Made by a program: the position numbers and the translations under genes. A stretch of 6,203 nucleotides of DNA from Dactylosporangium aurantiacum (GTDB lineage: Bacteria; Actinomycetota; Actinomycetes; Mycobacteriales; Micromonosporaceae), in assembly GCF_000716715.1 (NCBI RefSeq), contig NZ_JNYJ01000106.1, positions 1 through 6,203 on the forward strand. The letters run 5' to 3'. Positions 1 through 6,203 of the stretch are shown in pieces; within the stretch, counting starts at the first letter, position 1, and each line of letters begins with the position of its first letter. The notes under the pieces are model-generated. The model saw only the letters and a list, made by a program, of their open reading frames with translations. It was not told the DNA's origin and ran no database searches.

Positions 1-150
1 TCCGGCTCCGGCTGGCTGATCAAGGTGAGTGTGATGCCGACGTTGGCGGCGAGCACCTGTTCGGCGGCGTCGGCCGCCGGCACCTTGAGCAGTCCCTGGG
101 CGGCGGCGCCGGTGAACCGCTCGCGCAGCGCGGCGTGCGCGGGAGCGCCG
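1..150 (-). pseudogene. TetR-family regulator, C-terminal remnant, runs off the window
   Basis: Read on the minus strand, this segment gives a continuous frame with motifs such as ALRERFTGAA, then GLLKVPAADAAEQ, then VLAANVGITLTLI. This pattern (short helix, 'GLL.VP...AA..V.AA..G.TL.L') is typical of the C-terminal ligand-binding domain of TetR-family repressors. The DNA-binding helix-turn-helix that should precede it, at higher coordinates, is absent: from about position 150 rightward the DNA instead encodes a dehydrogenase on the opposite strand. The 3' end lies outside the window, so the stop is unknown. The intact family member would be a dimeric cytoplasmic repressor, often divergent from the enzyme gene it controls, which fits the SDR remnant next to it. 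The exact junction cannot be fixed; 135-155 is my estimate. The family call rests on pattern recognition of about 50 residues. Confidence 0.6.
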
Positions 151-583
151 AGGCCGCACTGGGACAGGGCGATCAAGTCGTGGTGACCGCGCGTCGCCCC
201 GCTGAGCTGCGGGAATGGGCTGAGCCGTACGGCGACCGGGTGCTGGTTCTCCAGCTCGACGTCACTGATGCCGAGCAGGTGCGTGCGGCGGTCACGACGG
301 CAGAGGAGCGGTTCGGCGGGATCGACGTGCTCGTCAACAACGCGGGCCGTGGCTGGTTCGGCTCGGTCGAGGGGGCCCCGGACGAGACGCCTACGTGCCG
401 ATGGTCGAGGGCGTCAAGGCGGCGTTCGTGGACCATGACGGCGAGCAGGCGGGTGACCCTGTGCGCGGAGTACGGGCCGTGATCAGCGCGATGAACGCAC
501 CCGTTCCGCCGCACCGGATCGTGCTCGGCAACTCCGGCTACGACGTCGTCGTCGCGATGCAGGCGAGGCCATCGCACCCGTGA
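147..583 (+). pseudogene. Short-chain dehydrogenase/reductase (SDR), doubly deleted
   Basis: The first part (to about 390) encodes the SDR segment from the second Rossmann strand (DQVVVTARRP), through the acidic LQLDVTD motif, to the family signature NNAG (DVLVNNAGRGWFGSVEG). The TGxxxGxG cofactor loop that should come just before is missing. Near 385-395 the reading frame changes, and the downstream frame resumes at what should be residue 200 or so of an SDR (DHDGEQAGDP, then PPHRIVLGNSGYD). This is the usual C-terminal signature of the 'classical' oxidoreductase subgroup. About 100 residues between them are lost, including the catalytic Ser and the YxxxK pair, so no active enzyme is possible. 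The stop is at 581-583. GTG and ATG codons at 135 and 395 allow ORFs, but neither has a good ribosome binding site. The family is clear; the substrate is unknown. Confidence 0.8.
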
Positions 584-590
584 CGGCCCG

Positions 591-746
591 AGCCAGACGC
601 CTGGCGCCACACCCGGCATCGCCTACCCGCTCATCCGCGACGCACCACTCGCCCGTTTCGCGCTTGTCTGGCGCACCGCCGCCGAAACCGGTCTCATCCG
701 ACCCTTTGCCAGCGTCGTCACCGAGCTGGGCCCGATAGTCCTATGA
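591..746 (+). pseudogene. LysR-family regulator, C-terminal tail remnant
   Basis: From about 591 the frame that ends at the TGA at 744-746 reads PGIAYPLIRDAPLARFAL, then VWRTAAETGLIRPF, then ASVVTELGPIVL. This is the normal end of a LysR-type substrate-binding domain, where '(P)GV.Y.P..DAP..R.AL.WR' precedes the final helix. Only about 50 of the expected 300 or so residues are present; the DNA-binding domain and nearly all of the effector domain are gone. No start codon or ribosome binding site belongs to it. It lies directly after the SDR remnant on the same strand, so it was joined there by deletion. The assignment rests on a short but characteristic stretch. Confidence 0.6.
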
Positions 747-817
747 CGTCGGCGCGGCCCCGCCAACCCCGGAGACTCTGATGTGCTGATGTCCTACCCG
801 GCGGGCAGGATGGGCAC

Positions 818-823
818 GGGAGG
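818..823 (+). promoter_or_regulatory. Ribosome binding site of the YjbR-like gene
   Basis: GGGAGG lies five bases before the ATG at 829. It selects this start over the overlapping ORF at 783 in another frame. Confidence 0.75.
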
Positions 824-828
824 TACAG

Positions 829-1227
829 ATGAGCGACATCGCGGACGTTCCACCCGCCGTTGTGGGCCGGCTCCGGGTGATCTGCGGGGAGCTGCCCGAG
901 GCGTACGAGGAGCCGGCGTGGATCGGCCTGCGGTGGCGGATTCGCCGGCGGACGTTCCTGCACGTCTACACCACCGACGGGAGGCGGTCGGCGTACATCG
1001 ATACGGACGATCCGGCCATCCTGATGACCTTCCGGGCGCCGCCCGGGGAGTTGGCCGCGCTGGCGCATGCCGGCCCTCCGTTCTTCCGGGCCGACTGGGG
1101 TGTGAATGTCGTGGGAATGGTGCTGGACGACGAGACGGACTGGGTCGAGGTTGCCGAGCTGGTGACGGACAGCTATCGAGTGCAGGCGCCCCGCCGCCTC
1201 GCGTTCCGGCTGAAGGCAGGTGGATGA
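829..1227 (+). CDS. MmcQ/YjbR-like protein (DUF419 fold)
   Basis: This gene encodes a 132-residue soluble protein. It matches the pattern of the MmcQ/YjbR family in order: LPEAYEEPAW (residues 22-31), a basic strand-turn (GLRWRIRRRTFLHV), a middle section resembling 'DPAILMTFRAPP', then WGVNVVGMVLDD followed by DWVEVAELVTDSYRVQAP near the C-terminus. This is close to the family's usual 110-130 residues. Members have a CyaY-like double-wing fold and are annotated as putative DNA-binding proteins; no reaction or target is established, so I claim none. The ATG at 829 is supported by GGGAGG five bases upstream. It stands alone: broken genes lie upstream and the next gene faces it with a 57-bp gap. 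Codon use is strongly GC-biased and there are no frame disruptions, so the gene looks intact. Confidence 0.85.
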   Translation: MSDIADVPPAVVGRLRVICGELPEAYEEPAWIGLRWRIRRRTFLHVYTTDGRRSAYIDTDDPAILMTFRAPPGELAALAHAGPPFFRADWGVNVVGMVLDDETDWVEVAELVTDSYRVQAPRRLAFRLKAGG

Positions 1228-1284
1228 ACCGCCGGCTACCTCCCCGCGTTGCCGCTCATCCAGGTTCGGTGCTGAGAAACATTC

Positions 1285-2058
1285 CTATTCACGGTGGGAG
1301 GTTCGGGCACCGGCCTCGAGCACGGTGAGGTCGCGGACCGCGTACCGGTGATGCTCGGCCTCTTCCTTGCACACCACCGTGAGGCAGCGGCGCACGACGT
1401 AGTCCTTGTCCGGGTAGGGGTCGGCCGGCTTGCGACCACATACCCGGTCGAGCTCGGCCTCGGTGAGCCCGTCGACGACCCGGCGCATCGTGGCCATGCG
1501 GGCCAGCCGCGGCGCGAGTACCTCGTCGAGCGTCGGGGTGGCATCGAGGGTGAGTCCGAGCTTCGCCGATGCTTCGGCCGGCATCCCGCCGGCAGGAATG
1601 CCCAACGGGTGGTACGGCGCGTCCTCCTCGAGCACGGCGTTGCCGATCCAGGCATCGGCGGCCATCAGCAGATGCCGCTGCGTCTCGACGAACGACCACT
1701 CGCCGTCGACCTGCTCGTGCAGCTTCGCCTCGGGTAGGCGCCTGGCACGGTCGAGCGTATCCTCCCATTGCTTCTCGATGGCATCCCAAGCGGCCCGGTA
1801 TTCGGCGGCGGACGTGGCCTCACGGGCCAGCACCCGGTTGGGATGCAGCCGGTCGAGCTCGGCCTCGACGTAGGCGGTCACGTCGACGTCGTTGACAACG
1901 ACACGCTCGAAGCCGCCACCGAGGGAGACGTTGCCCCCGTAGCAGTCCACGATCTTCAGGCCGGTGACGTCGCAATCGCGAATCTCGAGGCCGGAGAGGT
2001 CGCACAGGTGGATGCGGGCACCACGGAACTGGTCACTTTGGGTGTACTCAGCAGGCAT
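1285..2058 (-). CDS. DinB-family protein with pentapeptide-like N-terminus
   Basis: The gene encodes 257 residues from the ATG at 2058. Residues 10-60 are built of five-residue steps (FRGAR, IHLCD, LSGLE, IRDCD, VTGLK, IVDCY), resembling a short pentapeptide-repeat beta-helix. Residues 75-250 form a DinB-type four-helix bundle: EWSFVETQRHLLMAADAWIGN carries His129, and EEAEHHRYAVRDL near the C-terminus carries His236 and His237, the positions where this superfamily holds its metal ion. DinB/YfiT-like proteins are metal-dependent, often thiol-linked enzymes or stress proteins; the reaction here is unknown. An in-frame GTG at 2103 would add 15 residues, but GGGAG nine bases before the ATG and the better protein start favour 2058. 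It converges on the YjbR-like gene. The frame is intact throughout. Confidence 0.85.
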   Translation of the reverse strand: MPAEYTQSDQFRGARIHLCDLSGLEIRDCDVTGLKIVDCYGGNVSLGGGFERVVVNDVDVTAYVEAELDRLHPNRVLAREATSAAEYRAAWDAIEKQWEDTLDRARRLPEAKLHEQVDGEWSFVETQRHLLMAADAWIGNAVLEEDAPYHPLGIPAGGMPAEASAKLGLTLDATPTLDEVLAPRLARMATMRRVVDGLTEAELDRVCGRKPADPYPDKDYVVRRCLTVVCKEEAEHHRYAVRDLTVLEAGARTSHRE

Positions 2059-2067
2059 CGGGACAGT

Positions 2068-2072
2068 CTCCC
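2068..2072 (-). promoter_or_regulatory. Ribosome binding site of the DinB-like gene
   Basis: On the minus strand GGGAG sits nine bases upstream of the ATG at 2058 and decides for this start over the GTG at 2103. It overlaps a small inverted repeat, CGGGA-gactg-TCCCG (2059-2073), so in the transcript the site could pair with the bases just before the start codon. Confidence 0.55.
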
Positions 2073-2201
2073 GTATCCTGCTCCTGCCCGCCGCCCCGCC
2101 CACCGACCACGACCACTGAACCCGGCAACCGGGCCATCCGGCCCGCGTGCGCCACCTGCGTCCGGCTTCGGCAGACCACAGTCACCCCAGCGGCCAGGTG
2201 A

Positions 2202-2480
2202 TCAGCCCGCCGCGGCGGCCCCGTCCGAGTCGGTTTCCAGAGATCGCCTCAGGGTCCAACGCGAGACGCCAAGCTTGCCGGCTACGGCGGCTTGGGTCTG
2301 TCCGGCGCGCAGCAGCATAGCCGCGTCGGCAATCTGCTCGGCGTTCAGCGCGCGGGGGCGTCCGCCGACCCGACCCCGGGCGGCGTCGAGTCCCTCGCGG
2401 GTGCCCTTGACGATTTGCTGGCGCTGGAACTTGGCGGTGGCGGCGAACACGGTGAAGACCAGCTCTCCCCACATGTCGTC
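2202..2480 (-). pseudogene. Serine recombinase (resolvase/invertase), C-terminal fragment
   Basis: The minus-strand frame ending at 2202 reads WGELVFTVFAATAKFQRQQI, then TREGLDAARGRVGGRP, then AEQIADAAMLLRAGQTQAAV and AGKLGVSRWTLRRSLE. The first part is the long E helix of small serine recombinases, 'GRPxxL' is the hinge, and the end is the DNA-binding helix-turn-helix of the Hin/Tn3-resolvase type. The N-terminal catalytic domain (about 100 residues with the active Ser and the arginines) is absent: upstream DNA encodes something unrelated in another frame. A start codon exists at 2472-2474 (ATG), so a DNA-binding stub of about 90 residues could be made, but it could not recombine DNA. This is probably the trace of a lost transposon or integrated element. 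The family call is firm; its mobility partner is unknown. Confidence 0.85.
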
Positions 2481-2485
2481 ACTGG

Positions 2486-2795
2486 TTATGAGCTGGGCCA
2501 CGACAGCTCGCGGCAACGTGCAAGTGCGGCCTCGACGGTCCTGCCGACCTCGCCCGGCTCAATGCCCGGATAGCCGTGCCCGACGTCGGTGCGCTCCTCC
2601 TCGATCCCCGCGCGACCGCAGCGGTTCGCCGTCCGCACCGCGCGTAATGGCGATGCGTCCCGAGGTGACCCGCTGGAAGATGTCGTTCAGGGCTGAGCGA
2701 GTGATGTTCGTACAGTTGAAGACCGGCTCCTGCGTGGAGAGCCCGGGCGGTGCGGCGGACAGCGAGGCGATCAGCATTGATGGCGATGCGGGCAT
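2486..2795 (-). pseudogene. Unidentified coding remnant with one frameshift
   Basis: Two successive minus-strand frames have the strong third-position GC bias of real genes here (about 83% in each by my hand count) and meet near 2600. The upstream one, from an ATG at 2793-2795 without a ribosome binding site, contains SALNDIFQRVTSGRIAITRG. The downstream one contains TDVGHGYPGIEPGEVGRTVE and AALARCRELSW and stops at 2486-2488. Moving one base at about 2595-2605 joins them into one chain of about 100 residues. The segment 'R..LNDIFQRV..GRIAITR.G..GEP' loosely resembles Phd/YefM-type antitoxins, where a helix is followed by 'I.ITR.G.P', but the match is weak and no toxin gene is beside it. I do not recognise the second half. 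It overlaps the start of the recombinase fragment region, so it may belong to the same mobile debris. Confidence 0.35.
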
Positions 2796-3083
2796 GTCTT
2801 ACTTCGGAAGCGATCAAAGGCGTCGAGCACCTTGATGATCTTCTGAACCGGCCTTGCCCGCCCTGTTGCCTCCAGCACGGGCGCGTCTACACCAGCCACC
2901 TCAAGCCGGACACCTATCGCGACTTTGCTGGGGACTGGAGTCCAACCCGCCCTGTCCGGCAGCCAGTGCAGGCATTGCGCTCGACTCGGACGGCCGTCCT
3001 GTCGTCGGGACGCCTGGCCTTTTCTTTCGAATTGAACGGGGCGCGGGTCCCCACGGGGCGAACGGTGTCCTCACAATGATGGC
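2796..3083. other. Stretch with no convincing gene
   Basis: No frame here reaches the third-position GC bias of the flanking genes; my hand counts on two open frames give only about 65-72%. One plus-strand frame (containing GRVYTSHLKPDTYRDFAGDW, about 2880-2940) and one minus-strand frame (containing VLEATGRARPVQKIIKVLDA, about 2830-2890) look mildly protein-like but overlap each other, and I recognise neither. There is an A/T-richer patch at 3019-3036, the most likely place for a promoter of the gene that starts at 3084, although no good -35/-10 pair is visible. The stretch probably belongs to the same remnant zone as the recombinase fragment. Confidence 0.5.
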
Positions 3084-3653
3084 GTGATCCCGCCGCCGCC
3101 AGCGCCTGACGCTGTCTTGTTTCGTGGCTCCACGGGCCGGGTCGTTGCGTGCTACGCCGTCCTCGCGGTCCTCGGCTGGCTGTGCGCCGCCGGGTTCTAC
3201 GTGGGGCTGGCGGCGCTGCTCGGCTGGTCGGTCGGCCGCACCGTCGACTTCGTCATCCTTCCGCAGTTCGTCGTTCCACTCGTTACCGTCCTCGGCGTGT
3301 TGGTTGGGATACTGATCCGCAGCCCGCACTGGGTCCGGCTGTCCGCCGCCGGCGTGGAGATCGGTACGACCCGTGCCCGGGCGGTCCTGATTCCGTGGTC
3401 GGGCGTGGAGTCGGCGACGGTCCGCGGTCGGTCGGTCTTTGCCAACCTCGACGTCGTCCCGCACCCGGCGGCGGTGGCCGCGTTGCAGGACGCGGAGGGT
3501 CAGCTGCCTCGGATGCGCACGCGCGGCGGGCGGCGGGGCTATCCCGTGCAGGTCGGGCTCTTCCCGAGCGGCCCAGCAGCGGTGACGGCCGCGCTGCGCG
3601 CCCGCGGCGTCCCGGAGGTCCGTCGGCCCGCGCCCACGGTCGCCCCACGCTGA
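3084..3653 (+). CDS. Two-helix membrane protein with PH-like domain
   Basis: This encodes a 189-residue protein. After a proline-rich start, hydrophobic segments at about residues 19-47 (VVACYAVLAVLGWLCAAG...) and 57-78 (VILPQFVVPLVTVLGVLVGI) form two membrane spans joined by a short loop. The following part, WVRLSAAGVEIG...VLIPWSGVESATVRG (residues 83-115), has the beta-strand pattern of bacterial PH-like domains in membrane proteins, where 'L...GV..G......IPW..V....' is typical. The last 70 residues contain a basic turn (RMRTRGGRRGYP) and a final helix. The two spans should leave the PH-like part in the cytoplasm. Function is unknown. The start is uncertain: the GTG at 3084 has no clear ribosome binding site, so translation may be leaderless or begin elsewhere. 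Codon use supports a real, intact gene. Confidence 0.75.
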   Translation: MIPPPPAPDAVLFRGSTGRVVACYAVLAVLGWLCAAGFYVGLAALLGWSVGRTVDFVILPQFVVPLVTVLGVLVGILIRSPHWVRLSAAGVEIGTTRARAVLIPWSGVESATVRGRSVFANLDVVPHPAAVAALQDAEGQLPRMRTRGGRRGYPVQVGLFPSGPAAVTAALRARGVPEVRRPAPTVAPR

Positions 3654-3668
3654 CGCAGGCACCCCACC

Positions 3669-3865
3669 GTCTCGGGTCCGCGGGGCGGCTCGTGGTCACC
3701 GGCACGGCGATCGGGGCGACCGAGTCCGACAGCCAGCGGCCGGTGGACATCACCGGCACCGTCGAGGGCTCCCCGTACAGCGACCGGCTCTGGCTCTATC
3801 GCCACGATGGCCGGTGGTTCATCGCACTGGGTCCGAACCGCAACGCCCAGCCAAAGGGTACCTGA
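3669..3865 (+). pseudogene. Orphan 3' gene fragment or very small gene
   Basis: Just after the membrane-protein stop, another plus-strand frame reads GRLVVTGTAIGATESDSQRP, then VDITGTVEGSPYSDRLWLYR, then HDGRWFIALGPN, ending at the TGA at 3863-3865. The beta-rich pattern ending in 'YRHDGRWFIALG' looks like the C-terminus of a longer protein, possibly of NTF2-like or lipoprotein type, but I cannot name a family. A GTG at 3692 behind a G-rich stretch could start a 57-residue product, which would be unusually small. The more likely reading is that the 5' part was deleted when the upstream gene was joined here. Confidence 0.4.
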
Positions 3866-3901
3866 CCTTGCCAGATCAAGGCGCCGCGGGTCGCTGTCCG
3901 T

Positions 3902-3910
3902 GAAAGTTTC
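3902..3910 (+). promoter_or_regulatory. Candidate repressor operator GAAAGTTTC
   Basis: This nine-base inverted repeat (GAAA, one base, TTTC) lies 112 bases before the esterase start. As I recall, GAAA-N-TTTC boxes precede xylanase genes of Streptomyces and are bound by LacI-type repressors of xylan use. Its place in front of a xylan-type esterase fits that role. It is a short motif in a long leader, so chance occurrence is possible. Confidence 0.4.
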
Positions 3911-4011
3911 CATGACTGACGCCACAATGCCATGGCATCGACGGTGGTGAACTGCCGGTGCGCTGCCGGTGGGGCACCATGCATGGCGATGCTTCGATCA
4001 TTGCCGGCCCC

Positions 4012-4018
4012 GGAGGAG
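4012..4018 (+). promoter_or_regulatory. Ribosome binding site of the esterase gene
   Basis: GGAGGAG lies four bases before the ATG at 4023. It fixes this start over the in-frame GTG at 3969, which would add 18 non-signal-like residues in front of the signal peptide. Confidence 0.85.
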
Positions 4019-4022
4019 AACC

Positions 4023-5501
4023 ATGCCCGCGCATTCGTCCCACACCCGGATGCTCGTCGCGGTGAGCGCCACGACCTTACTGGTTGGCACGGCGAGCGCT
4101 GTCACGGTCGCCGCGCACGCCGCGGCCGCCGGCTGCTCCGTCACGTACACCATCAGCTCCCAGTGGCCAGGCGGGTTCGGCGCCAACATCGAGGTCAGGA
4201 ACCTCGGCGACCCGCTCACCGGCTGGACGCTGAGCTGGTCCTTCGGCGCCGGCCAGCAGGTGACCCAGGCGTGGAACACCACGCTGGCCCAGAGCGGATC
4301 AGCCGTGACGGCGCGCAACGTGGCATGGAACGGCAGCCTGCCGACCAACGGCAGCGCCGGCTTCGGGTTCAACGGCTCCTGGAACGGCAGCAACCCGGCC
4401 CCGGCAAGCTTCGCGCTCAACGGGACGACGTGCACCGGCGGTGTGACCCCGCCGTCGGGCAGCGCGTCCCCGTCGGGCAGCCCTTCGTCGAGCCAGCCGC
4501 CCGGTGACGTGCTGTCCCGGGTACACACCGCCGGCCGGGTCGAGGCCAGCGGCAACACCGTGCAGTACAGCTGGCCCGGCATCTACTTCGAGGGCCGGTT
4601 CCGCGGCACCGGGGTGGGGATCGTGCTGAACGACCCCAACGCCGACTACGACATCCAGGTCGACGGCGCGCCGGCCGGCACCGTCGTGCTGCCCGGCCGG
4701 ACGACCCGCTGGGTCAACGGCCTGAGCGATGCCGAGCACACCGTGCGCCTCGTCAAGCGCAACGAGAGCCCGTGGGGCATCAGCGAGTTCGGCGGCTTCG
4801 TCGCCGCCGCGGGCGGCGCGATCCTCGCCAAGCCGGCCGCCCGGACCCGGCAGATCGAGTTCATCGGCGACTCACTGACCGCCGGGTACGGCAACACCTC
4901 CAGCGGTCGCGACTGCCCCGGCGACCGGGTCGCCCGCACCACCAACACCGATCTCAGCTACGGCGCGCTGACCGCCCGCCGGCTCTTCGCCGACTACCAG
5001 ATCAACGCGATCTCCGGCAGGGGGATGGTGCGCAACTACAACGGCGGCGACCCGGGCACCGACTACCGGACCTTCTACGACCGGGCGCTGCTGAGCGTCG
5101 CCGGCGACGTGTGGAACCCTGGCCCGTGGCGGCCCCAGCTCGTGGTGGTCTACCTCGGCACCAACGACTTCTCGACCGCCGTCAACCCCGGTGAGCCGTG
5201 GACGGCGGACAGCCTCGTCGCCGCCTACCGCACCGCCTACGCCGCCTTCCTGCAGAAGCTGCGGACCCGCTACGGCGCCGACACGACCATCGTGGCCGTC
5301 GGCAGCAACCCGTTCGGAAGCTACGTCCAGCAGGTGGTGCAGGAGCGCACCGGCGCGGGCGACAGCCGGGTCCGGTACTGGCCCCTGGACGAAACCGGCC
5401 TGGACCGCCTCGGCTGCGACTGGCACTTCTCCACCCGTGACGACCAGCTCATCGCCGATCGGCTCGGTACGTTCATCGGCACTTTGCCGCTGAGCTGGTA
5501 G
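4023..5501 (+). CDS. Secreted CBM2-CE2 carbohydrate esterase (SGNH), probable acetylxylan esterase
   Basis: The product has 492 residues. Residues 1 to about 36 are a Sec signal peptide (hydrophobic VAVSATTLLVGTASAV, Ala-rich cleavage zone). Residues 37-137 are a CBM2 cellulose/xylan-binding module: paired Cys38 and Cys137, exposed tryptophans (W48, W68, W84, W102), and the typical GWTLSWSF and AWNGSLPTNGSAGFGFNGSW segments. A Pro/Ser/Gly linker (142-160) with an 18-bp DNA repeat follows. Residues 162-270 resemble the jelly-roll domain that precedes the catalytic part of family CE2. The SGNH domain carries GDSLTAGYG (nucleophile Ser284), SGRG, GTND (Asn381) and CDWH (Asp466, His468). CE2 enzymes remove acetyl groups from xylan and glucomannan in the medium. 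The neighbouring GH11 xylanase supports xylan as substrate. The gene is intact, and a strong hairpin follows its stop. The exact substrate is an inference. Confidence 0.9.
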   Translation: MPAHSSHTRMLVAVSATTLLVGTASAVTVAAHAAAAGCSVTYTISSQWPGGFGANIEVRNLGDPLTGWTLSWSFGAGQQVTQAWNTTLAQSGSAVTARNVAWNGSLPTNGSAGFGFNGSWNGSNPAPASFALNGTTCTGGVTPPSGSASPSGSPSSSQPPGDVLSRVHTAGRVEASGNTVQYSWPGIYFEGRFRGTGVGIVLNDPNADYDIQVDGAPAGTVVLPGRTTRWVNGLSDAEHTVRLVKRNESPWGISEFGGFVAAAGGAILAKPAARTRQIEFIGDSLTAGYGNTSSGRDCPGDRVARTTNTDLSYGALTARRLFADYQINAISGRGMVRNYNGGDPGTDYRTFYDRALLSVAGDVWNPGPWRPQLVVVYLGTNDFSTAVNPGEPWTADSLVAAYRTAYAAFLQKLRTRYGADTTIVAVGSNPFGSYVQQVVQERTGAGDSRVRYWPLDETGLDRLGCDWHFSTRDDQLIADRLGTFIGTLPLSW

Positions 5502-5533
5502 CCGCCCGCTGCGGCTCGTCCGCACCATGGCAA

Positions 5534-5563
5534 CGGGGTGGTGGCATGGTCGCCACCACCCCG
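5534..5563. terminator. Bidirectional hairpin terminator between convergent genes
   Basis: A perfect 12-bp inverted repeat, CGGGGTGGTGGC and GCCACCACCCCG, encloses the six-base loop ATGGTC. It sits 32 bases after the esterase stop and 24 bases from the xylanase stop on the other strand, so it can end transcripts from both sides. There is no T-tract, which is common for terminators of high-GC actinomycetes. Confidence 0.85.
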
Positions 5564-5587
5564 CCGTCGCCGCTTCAGCGCATCGGG

Positions 5588-6203
<616 letters not shown>

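Larger units (their letters stand above)
3866..4022. promoter_or_regulatory. Leader region of the esterase gene with three palindromes
   Basis: This gap of 157 bases must hold the promoter of the esterase gene. It contains three short perfect inverted repeats within 85 bases: GAAA-G-TTTC (3902-3910), ATGCCATGGCAT (3927-3938) and CCATGCATGG (3977-3986). The last two share the CATGG/CCATG core. I could not place a confident -35/-10 pair. A 5-bp inverted repeat (CCTTG/CAAGG, 3866-3881) directly follows the preceding stop codon and could weakly end upstream transcription. Confidence 0.45.

Noticed and set aside
1768..2835. Long plus-strand open frame of 355 codons
   Set aside because: It lies antisense to the DinB gene and the recombinase fragment. 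Its translation is Arg/Pro/Ser-rich without domain patterns, as expected of a shadow frame in GC-rich DNA.
2988..2999. Perfect 12-bp palindrome GGACGGCCGTCC
   Set aside because: A few perfect 12-bp palindromes are expected by chance in 6 kb at this GC content, and it is not near a gene start.
2901..3662. Minus-strand open frame of 253 codons
   Set aside because: It is antisense to the membrane-protein gene, rich in Arg and Pro, with no recognisable motif.
3866..3881. CCTTG/CAAGG hairpin after a stop codon
   Set aside because: A 5-bp stem without a T-tract is too weak to be called a terminator on its own.
4452..4481. Direct repeat of 12 bases, 18 bp apart
   Set aside because: It is the Pro-Ser-Gly linker of the esterase. 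Such repeats are normal in linkers and need no other explanation.

Overview
The window is very GC-rich. Its intact genes have strongly G/C-biased third codon positions and its protein families are typical of a filamentous, saprophytic actinomycete; Micromonosporaceae or Streptomycetaceae are plausible, but the genus is an inference. It has three parts: a left edge made of broken genes, a middle with a few small housekeeping-type genes interrupted by mobile-element debris, and a right part devoted to secreted xylan-degrading enzymes.

Left edge (1-746). Three gene remnants lie end to end. The first is the C-terminal half of a TetR-family regulator on the minus strand. The second is a short-chain dehydrogenase (SDR) on the plus strand that lacks both its N-terminal nucleotide-binding loop and its catalytic middle. 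The third is the C-terminal tail of a LysR-family regulator on the plus strand. The simplest history is an ancestral divergent TetR/SDR pair whose shared promoter region was deleted, followed by further deletions. None of the three should make a working protein.

Middle (747-3865). An intact MmcQ/YjbR-like gene (829-1227, +) converges on an intact DinB-like gene with a pentapeptide-like N-terminus (1285-2058, -). Next comes a C-terminal fragment of a serine recombinase (-), preceded on the same strand by a frameshifted unidentified coding remnant. About 290 bases follow without a convincing gene. Then come a small two-helix membrane protein with a PH-like domain (3084-3653, +) and a short orphan 3' gene fragment (to 3865, +).

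Right part (3866-6203). A secreted CBM2-linked CE2/SGNH carbohydrate esterase (4023-5501, +) and the 3' part of a GH11 xylanase with a CBM13 ricin-type domain (5588 to the window edge, -) face each other across a strong 12-bp-stem hairpin. Both should act outside the cell on acetylated xylan: the esterase removes acetyl groups and the xylanase cuts the exposed backbone. The 157-bp leader of the esterase holds a GAAAGTTTC element and two other perfect palindromes, the best regulatory candidates here.

I found no convincing undescribed system. The most interesting points are the layered gene decay at the left edge, the recombinase debris with its unidentified neighbour, and the putative operator region of the esterase.
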